Shown piece after piece: positions 56,211-64,000 of a stretch of DNA of 64,000 nucleotides (the first letter of the stretch is position 1; the number at the start of each line of letters is the position of its first letter). The notes beneath the pieces are model-generated. The model was not told the DNA's origin. It saw nothing but the letters and a program-made list of their open reading frames with translations, and did not search any database. Source of the stretch: Proales similis (Eukaryota > Rotifera > Eurotatoria > Ploima > Proalidae); contig JAGVRJ010000005.1 of the NCBI GenBank assembly GCA_019059635.1, positions 2,294,001 through 2,358,000 on the forward strand. Reading direction: 5' to 3'. Position numbers and translations under genes: made by a program.

Positions 56211-59200
56211 TTAGGTGGCCAATCGACTAGAATGCCTGCACTTGGCGACCAATGGCCGCTTATCTTCTTGCTCATTCAGCTCTCTTTATTAAAAACTACT
56301 CCACTGTCTACTTACCAATTACTCATTCAGTCTCTGGAGGCTGCTTAAAGTACATTTTCTTAATTTGTCATTTGTAAAATTGAAAGTCTACTATTTGTTG
56401 TTTGCAGTTGCGCTGTTCGCTTGATTGCTTTGGGCAATTTTTAAAATTGACAGAACATAATAATCGGCCCAAACAAAGTTGTATGTATTTAATTTATGCG
56501 TAATGGCCAGTTCAAATTAAATGGCTTCAGAATTTAGTCCAGACCCTCACTGACTCCTTCTTTGGGTCCGCTCTTGGGCCTTTTGTATGAGCCTATAATG
56601 AAGGGCGTGAGAGAGGGTGCATGATGGAATGCAACTCGTCGAATGAGAGCTTTTCACGAAATTATCTCACTGGCATGCTTCTTTCTCGGGCGATGTCAAA
56701 GAAGTTAAATCTATGCGAACATGAACTAAAGTATGGCGTGGCATTCGGCCCACAGACTGCTTCCGTCCTTCTCCTTGATAGCGCCGAGAATAGTTGACGG
56801 CTTAATCTAAAATGTGCATGCCTAAAATACATGCGCTAGCGCACGATGATGACGATGACGACAATGATAAGACGTTGAAATTTGATTTGGACACGAGCCT
56901 TCTTATTTACTCAACGAATGAATCGAATTTAGTCGAGCATGCGAGAAAGGCGGCCTCATTTTGAACCGTGTGTGTGTGCCCTATTTCATGAGGATTCGTT
57001 TGCTGCTTCAATTATTTAATGGCTCCCGCTTGCTTACTTGCTTTCAGAGTTAATCAGTTCACAACCGGCGGCTAATAATAAAGGCTCGAATCAGGCTTTG
57101 AATTGCATCGCAGATCAGGTCAGTAAGCATATTTGACTCATTTTTCAAGAGATTGATTCAAAGAGCAACCTTTTTCCAGCAGGCCGAATAGGCGACAAGA
57201 TAAATACTCAATCGGCTGCGAATAATCACCGACTCAAAAAGGGCATATAGGGCTTAATGTCTCGTTGGATTGGTACCAAATCCGAGAACGCCTGGCTCGG
57301 TCACGAATCAATCGAACAGTTTCAACAGCTTGTTCAAGATCTCAAGTGTAAGTAGGCAATTTTACTTAATGGTCAATCTGCTGCCCTATCAACCTCTCGA
57401 CAATCACAATCTAGCATTTGCTCTTCTGATCACTGAGTCACTGCTTCTTAAATTTTCGCATTTCAATACAAATAACCAAACAGCTCGACTGTTAGTGTTT
57501 GGGATTGGCTGTAATTCCATTCCAAACCGCTTGATTAAGTAACTGCAGCCGACAGCATTTCTTAATTTGATAGCAAAGACTCCAAACCATCACCAACTCG
57601 CTGATTTTTTTACTTCACAATAAAATTGAGCTGAGTTTCGTTTTTATATGCTTGCATTAAATTTCTTATGCTATGCATGATTGTGCAAGTGAATTCGCGT
57701 TTCGAACAGTAGACTCTTGCAGACTGGAAGCTAATCGAGAAAACAAATGAAGGAAATTAGATTTTCGCTCCAAAATCTAGCTGCTCTGAATTCATTCATT
57801 TATTAATTCATTCCGATTGAGTTAGCGATGATAATGGACTTGCGATTTGTCCGTCAATATCTATTTTGCCATTGCTCAGCCAATTTAAATTTTTCTCAAA
57901 TGTGACTGCCCACCATCACCTTAGAGTTGGACCCGTTTTTAGGCAATAATCTTGACAATGCTAGGTCAAAATAAATATCAAACTTAATTAGCCTCTGTGA
58001 GCTAGAACGTGCAAACCTGCTCTAATAGATTTTTACAATCTAAAAGCCCTGCAGACGACACTCAAGTTGAATTAGAGCTGAGAAAGATGCCCAGAGGCGT
58101 CTCCTAGAGCCCGGTCCTATTCTAAGAGCAGATGGAGGTCATTTGCTTGTTGGACTGAGAAGCTGGAGCTAAAATATTGCCGGTTAGCTACACGGTCGGC
58201 ACGAGACCACTCTACTTGGCTTAGCAATTTTGCACGTTCTTCACTCTTTGTGTCGCTCTCCTAGAAACTAATCAATTGGGATTGCTTCTGATAAATATGA
58301 ATTTGTCTACGTTCTAGATAATAACAAACAAACCAGCGTGTTGATAAACAAGGATTTATTTAATATTTGCGCAAGTTCCTCGTGCATCCTCATTCCCTTA
58401 TTAATAATTTTTTCATACTGAGCGCATATAACTCGCTGTGAAATCGAAGCGAGTTGTCAATTATATTAGTAAGACGAGCCACGGTCTCCAATCGACCAGA
58501 TCGAGCTCTTTGGTTGTTCTTGTCTATGTATGTGTGTGTGTGCTTGTTTATGAGATGCGGTGATCGTTTGCGCTCAAACACGTACTTCCTCTTCTTCCTC
58601 TTGTGCCCGCATATTTTTTATTTCTTTTCGCCTGGTCTGAGAGTTGTTCAGCCATTGTTCATTCAGCCAACGAATTGCGCCGGAAGAGAACATGACTGGG
58701 CCGCAGTTCTTGGTGCCTTTGCAACTGACGTGTTGCCTTTCTGACCATATGTCACCATCAGACGAAAAAAATCTAACTGGCTTCATTTATCAATTTGGTC
58801 GTCAAATTTGCCGGAGCTGCATCTTCTACTTCATTTTCTGATTTCATTAGATTAGATTGAGTGCATGCTTTCTGTGAGTTGGTTCTAATTATGTGTCGCA
58901 TTGGCCAACACGACCGAATTACGCTCTTAACGAGACTATTCTTCTTTTGGCGTATTTGAGTTATCGAGAGCCACTGTCAAGACAAGAGGCCCTGTGGCCC
59001 AAACGCGCTAACCAACAAGCGCATCAAGAAAAAATGAAAGCTAAAGAAGCAGAGTCTTGGTCTTGCTGCACTATTCACGTGATAAGTCATGTTCCGACCT
59101 TATTAGGGACATCGACGATTAGACCTCCCCTGTTTGTTCTCTTTGATTCCTGTCCCATTATATACTCGATTTATTTTGACAGAAAACCAAGCGCGACTGG

Positions 59201-59679
59201 TTGCTGCGGCGTTTCAAATTACCAAATTTCATTTCTTTTTTTAAACTCTTCCCTTTCCGCCTCATAATTTATTTTAATTTTTGAGTTCTAATCAAGATAA
59301 TTTGTTGATTTTCGACCTAAACACTGGCCGTCCAATTTTCAAATACCGGCCGAGTGAAATAAAGACGCGCCTTAATTTACAACGAGCGTCCATAACTTTA
59401 CCTAGTGCTTGCACTCGAGTCGGCTAATTCATTTCAATTCCAATGAGTAGGTCATCGTGAATAGAGTTGATAAGCGTTTGAAATGTTTATCTCAATCACC
59501 AACATGCCGCACATAATTTTTCCGACTTTTGCATGAATAGGCTTAAAAATTTAGCCTCTTTAAAGTGCAATGACCGAAATTGAGCCCAATTCTATTTTTG
59601 CTTTTTTTCTTTGTTCTTTTTGAACGCTTTAGACAGGCGCATGAGCTAAAGCGTTGTTTGTCTGAGACTAGTAGTTGTC
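56211..59679. other. 3.5-kb region upstream of the first dystrophin coding exon
   Basis: No convincing gene. It is AT-rich with a short GT repeat (about 58528-58540). The longest ORF (58893-59267, plus, 124 aa) has no family features. It probably contains dystrophin promoter sequence and perhaps 5' UTR exons. Confidence 0.5.
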
Positions 59680-62600
59680 ATGCAGCTAGAAGAACAAACG
59701 AACGGTTCGTCTGTCTCAGTAGATGTTCGTCAGGCGGACAAAATTAACCAGCGTTTGGCTAATTTCGAGTGTGAAAATCATCTATCATTTGCCTCATTTT
59801 ATTACAATTTAAAAGTGTCGAAGGCCAAGGGTAATTTGTCTGATTGCGCCCTCAATCTGCCCATTCGTTACATTTTCCCTTTCATCTAATCTTTTGATTT
59901 TATAAAGACGAACGAGAAGATGTTCAAAAGAAAACATTTGCCAAATGGATCAACTCACAGCTTTCCAAGGTAAATCTTAAAAAATTCAGAATTGAATACG
60001 GAAAAACCTCATCACTTGGTAAAGACTCCAACTGAGCCAGTGCACGATCTCTTCATTGACTTGAGGGACGGAGCTATTCTGCTCCGGCTTCTTGAACTGC
60101 TCACCGGCAAAAAACTTGTACGCCCATTTTATTTCATCAAACGTCTCATCTGCTTCTTATTTGGCAAAATAGAAAAAAGAGACCGGAAAAATGAAAGTGC
60201 ATCAACTGCAAAATTTAAACAAAGTGCTGGGAACACTCAAAGAGTATAAGGTAAGATTGAATCAAATGCTTGCCAATCGAAAGAGTTTTGTATTTCGACT
60301 TGATCTGTTCAGATAAGACTCATAAACATAAGCGCAAACGACATATTGGAAGGCAATCCGAAGCTTACTCTCGGCCTTGTTTGGTACATTATTCAGCATT
60401 GGCAAGTCAGAGATGTTCTACGCAATGTGGTCTACGACATACACGCAACCAATCTGGAGAAGACCCTTCTCTCCTGGTGTCGCAACTCCACATTAGAGTA
60501 AATTGATCAAATTTATCATGGTGATTTTTTGCCCCTAAAAACACTCACTTCTCAAAGGTATGCCGAAGTCGACATTAAAGACTTCACCAAGAGCTGGAAA
60601 GACGGCCTTGCTTTTAACGCTCTTATCCATAAATACCGACCTGAGCTGCTCGACTACAGCGCGCTGCTTGAAAGCAAGAGGAAAATGAGCGCCAAGCATT
60701 TCGCCGAGAAATGTCTCGAGCAAGCATTTAGCATCGCTCATCGACGACTTGAGATCGATAGACTCCTTGATATTGAAGGTAAATACCCAAATTTAAGCAA
60801 AGAATACTCTAAGCTCTATTAAAAACATCGACCCGACAAGACGTTTTGACTGAATATCCTGACAAGAAATCCATAATGATGTACGTCATGTGCTTTTTCC
60901 AAGTGCTTTCCAAGCAGCGCACCATGCTTGTGGAGGCCAGGTCGAGTGAAAAGCTGACTTGCGAGGTTTGTTTCATTCAGATTCATACAAGACAAGGCAT
61001 CCTCTTTGAATAATCTCCGAAACCCGAACTAATTGCGTCAAATCACTGAGAGGAGAAGTTGGAGATGTTGTAAATAGTTCTAGCCATGGGATGGCCAAAA
61101 AGGGATTAAGGCAGTTTACTCTCAATTTTGTTGTTTTCATATATTCACATTCCATTTTGTTCGATTCTCATCCTTCAAAATCTATCTGTTCAGACGGAAG
61201 TGAACGCTTTTTTAAAGCTCTCATAAACGCAAATCGTTGAGTGACTACTAAACAACTCACGTTAAGATATGCTCTTACGAGCGAAATTGTTTTGCCCCGA
61301 AAGACTTCCTCCGATTGCTTAATCACCGCTGCGTGAGACCGAGCGTTTGTTTAGCTCTCCTAAGTTAGGCAGAGGCTTAAAACGGATTTAGGGCCGTATG
61401 ATGACATCAAAGCGTTTCCATGCCAGTCGGCACGATGCTCGAACTCAAATTAACGCTCCACAAGCCCTCTTGGCCTACAATATCAAACCTACTCAAGCAT
61501 TAATTGAATAGATTGCCGTCAACTTAGGGGTGTTGTTTCAAATTTATTCACTCGGAGCTTGAGATTCTCATTTTACTCATCAAAGTTGTTTAAATTCGCA
61601 ATTTCGCCGGTGGCTCATATGTATTGCGAGACGAGACGCTAATTCATTTGTGTGATCGATATGTCTATAGGCAAGCTGCGCGTGGCGCTTCGAATTTCCG
61701 CTGCACGCCACTCCCGTCTCTGGCTCAGTAGGAGCGATACAATAGCGATTCTTTTATTCTTCGAGCATGAATATCGTGCTTGTGAAATAAGAATCGACGT
61801 TGCGTGTTTGGACGCTTAGACCATTTTATATATGTTCAATTACTTTCTTAGGGCTGCTTGATAATGGTAAAGAGCAGCGTTTCGGGCCGCTAGATAACCA
61901 TTGTAAACATTTTTTTTTCAATTTACTCGACAACCTCAACAAATGCAGATGGCTATTAAGTAATGCAGCACAATAGCGCTCGGGTTTGAACTGAATGAAT
62001 CTAGCTTTATACTCGAATCCACTCTGCCAGGATAGAGCAGCAATCGAAATCGTCGAGTGGAACTAATTATCTTTGCTTCTGGGTCATCTGGAAGAAAAGC
62101 AGCTCTTGAGAGAATAGTTGCTCGAACGAACTGCAAAGGTCAGCTAGTGACCTCAGTTTCCCACTCTGCTCAGCCGAGTGCGGTTAGTCCATGTGCGTCC
62201 ATTGAGAATTAAGTCAGAAAGTAATTTGATAAACAGTTTCTGATGATAAGCAAACAAATTAAACAATGCCGAGCACAAGCTGCGTGTTAGCGGCATGTTT
62301 ATCTTAGACAAGCTCAGGCAGCAGTCTTAGACAAGATTCGATCGGCATCGACCATGGCTAAGAGGAAAGATAAGCGCTTTTTCCGTTTAGAAAGTAGCAG
62401 CTCAGAAGCTGAAGAGCAGAGTGGGGCAGTTGAAATGCGGAAGGGTCGATTAGCATAAGCCCAATCATTTCGAATCACCACCATCTCTCCTCTGGCGTTT
62501 AATGCCGCACATAACAGTCTCAAGTCAAAGCAAGGCAAAGATAGCAATCTTCATTGCCTTAGCCTAATGGCTTCGGCCTCATAAACCAACGTTAGGTGGA

Positions 62601-64000
62601 ATAATATTGATATCAAGCGCCATCCTCTGATGATTAATTCGATGCCTGTCTAATTGGGTCAGAGATCGTCCATCAGCCGATAGTTAGAGGCATCAACAAC
62701 ATCAGTGAATGAATGAAGCTCGATTCCACTCGCCTCAGGTCTTAAGGCCATATGAAGCCCTGTCGACTATCTTTAAGCAAATATATGCCTTTTTTCACGT
62801 GTCATTTTTATGTCATAAAGTTTCCAAAGAGAGAAGAGTGTTCGTTAAGAGTTAGACCTGGTTTGAGAATGTGACGACAAGTCGAGCATGACTGTGCTAA
62901 TTTTTTTCAAATTATTTGTTCTACAAGATAAAGCTAAATCGCTGCATATATTGAAAAGTTCAAATTTTCATCGACCAGCCGCAGTCTAATTGAAGGCGTT
63001 TAAAGAATGCAGGGATGCACACCAGAACAATGGTTGCCGGAGTGAAATGAGATCGCCATGCAAACTTTAAGTTTATTATTCATTCTCAGCACTCTCTCAG
63101 AACTGGTTTCTCACTGAGAGGCGTCCAATAATGAGCTTTTAGTTTGAATTTTCATTCTGACAGCTATTTGCCTGTTCGTTCTAATGAGCTCGACCTAGTC
63201 AATATCCTCGACCAGTTTTATTTACTTTGGCGCTGTCCGACTGGTGCCAATAAGCGGCCATGAAAATTGTTTTCCTTATGGCTTCGGCCATTTTCATCAA
63301 CGCATTAGAAAGCCTTTAGAATAGAGCATCATTGTTATTGATAGAGCATGGCCTCTCCATCCATCAATTCTGTTTTTCATGGCCTCTTGGCTTTATTTGA
63401 CGCCTATTCATCGTTTGTACCACATGTTTTATTCAACTGAATGCTGGCCGCCTGTTGTTGATCGGAGCATTGCTTGTTGTTAAAGAATCTGCCATACACT
63501 TCTCCACTTGAGTCGATTTTCGTTCAAGCATTTAAAGGTTCACATCTAAATTAATAATTTTGTGTTTAGCCGCTGAAATTAAGCCGATCGCGGAGTGACA
63601 AGGCAACTTTAACATCCACACTATCCCTGAACGAATCGGACCACAGCAATGACGAGCATCAGCCAGTAGAAAAAATGGAGCAGAAGATTGTCGGAAACGT
63701 AGATATGCGCGCCAAAGTTGATACTTTCCTGGCTGAATTGGATCGAGTCTATAAGTGGCTGGTTGACGCTGACGCTTTGCTTAGCAAGCAAGGTGAAATC
63801 CTCGATGATGTTGTTGGCGTCAAGGACCAGTTTCAGACGCACGAAGACTTTATGTTGGAGCTTACTCAGCACCAAAACAGTGTGGGCACTGTTCTCCAAC
63901 AAGGAAGCCAATTAATCAGTTCGAGTGGCTTGCATCAGTCGGAAGCTTCTAATGTTCGTCTTAAAATGCGAAGTTTGAACGAAATGTGGGAAAAACTTCG
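59680..64000 (+). CDS. Dystrophin/utrophin family, N-terminal part (continues beyond the window)
   Basis: Dystrophin links cortical actin to the dystroglycan complex in muscle membrane. Exons: 59680-59830, 59908-59969, 60025-60117, 60173-60250, 60313-60497, 60558-60778, 60841-60965 and 63570 onward; phases agree. Two calponin-homology domains form the actin-binding region. CH1 has DEREDVQKKTFAKWINSQ, LFIDLRDGAILLRLLELLTG and LTLGLVWYIIQHWQV. CH2 has FTKSWKDGLAFNALIHKYRP and TEYPDKKSIMMYVMCFFQVL. The last exon, after a basic linker, begins the first spectrin repeat: WLVDADALLSKQGEI then VKDQFQTHEDFMLELTQHQ, matching dystrophin repeat 1 rather than spectrin or alpha-actinin. The first ~50 residues, before DEREDV, are not conserved. 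About 450 residues are in view; the gene is cut by the window edge. Confidence 0.93.
60966..63569 (+). other. 2.6-kb dystrophin intron, no nested gene seen
   Basis: This is by far the longest intron placed in the window; all other placed introns are under about 100 nt. It separates the actin-binding domain from the first spectrin repeat. I find no ORF with family features on either strand. It may contain enhancers or an internal promoter. Confidence 0.7.

Noticed and set aside
58893-59267. 124-aa plus-strand ORF upstream of dystrophin
   Set aside because: No family features, no splice link into the dystrophin frame.

Overview
The window is animal nuclear DNA. It carries dystrophin, a disco/basonuclin zinc-finger factor, a CREB3-type bZIP protein, sigma-class GSTs, annexins and a mitochondrial DBT. 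Genes are tightly packed on both strands. Most are split by very short GT-AG introns (about 40-90 nt), and neighbours are often 100-500 bp apart. This fits a compact-genome invertebrate bilaterian. I cannot name the phylum from the sequence alone. All family calls come from reading translations and remembered family motifs; no search was run. Exon joins were built by hand from splice signals, reading phase and family conservation.

Layout. 0.1-4.5 kb: FANCD2-like gene (-). 5.1-5.3 kb: decayed fragment of a gene that lies 7 kb away. 5.7-7.0 kb: OTUB1 (+). 7.0-7.8 kb: small rhomboid-type protein (-). 8.2-9.8 kb: seven-repeat WD40 protein with a C-terminal Cys4 motif (-). 10.2-18.3 kb: a block that looks lineage-specific, made of a 662-aa secreted orphan, a 1591-aa single-exon leucine-rich-repeat/TRPA-like channel, and a bacterial-type SleB cell-wall hydrolase broken by one in-frame stop. 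18.7-22.2 kb: CDK5RAP1 and an orphan Ser/Lys-rich protein (-). 24.3-27.0 kb: VAMP (+) and DBT (-). 27.9-32.8 kb: two Pro/Tyr-rich annexins followed by a third gene that keeps only the Pro/Tyr-rich tail (+). 32.9-39.0 kb: KAT8/MOF (-), PSMB2 (-), a stand-alone FAS-type thioesterase (+) and a divergent calpain (-). 39.0-47.4 kb: an 8.4-kb gene-free region ahead of disco (+, to 49.5 kb). 50.3-56.0 kb: CREB3-like (-), two tandem GSTs (-) and CDC6 (-). 56.1 kb: tRNA-Ala(UGC) (-). 59.7 kb to the end: the start of dystrophin (+), running out of the window.

The genes do not form one pathway. FANCD2 and CDC6 act on DNA repair and replication licensing. KAT8, disco and CREB3 act on gene expression. OTUB1, PSMB2, calpain and rhomboid act in proteolysis and ubiquitin control. 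Two tandem expansions are visible: annexins and GSTs. The strongest candidate for something undescribed is the channel at 12.6-17.4 kb. About 31 leucine-rich repeats stand where TRPA channels normally carry ankyrin repeats, joined to a recognisable TRPA pore.
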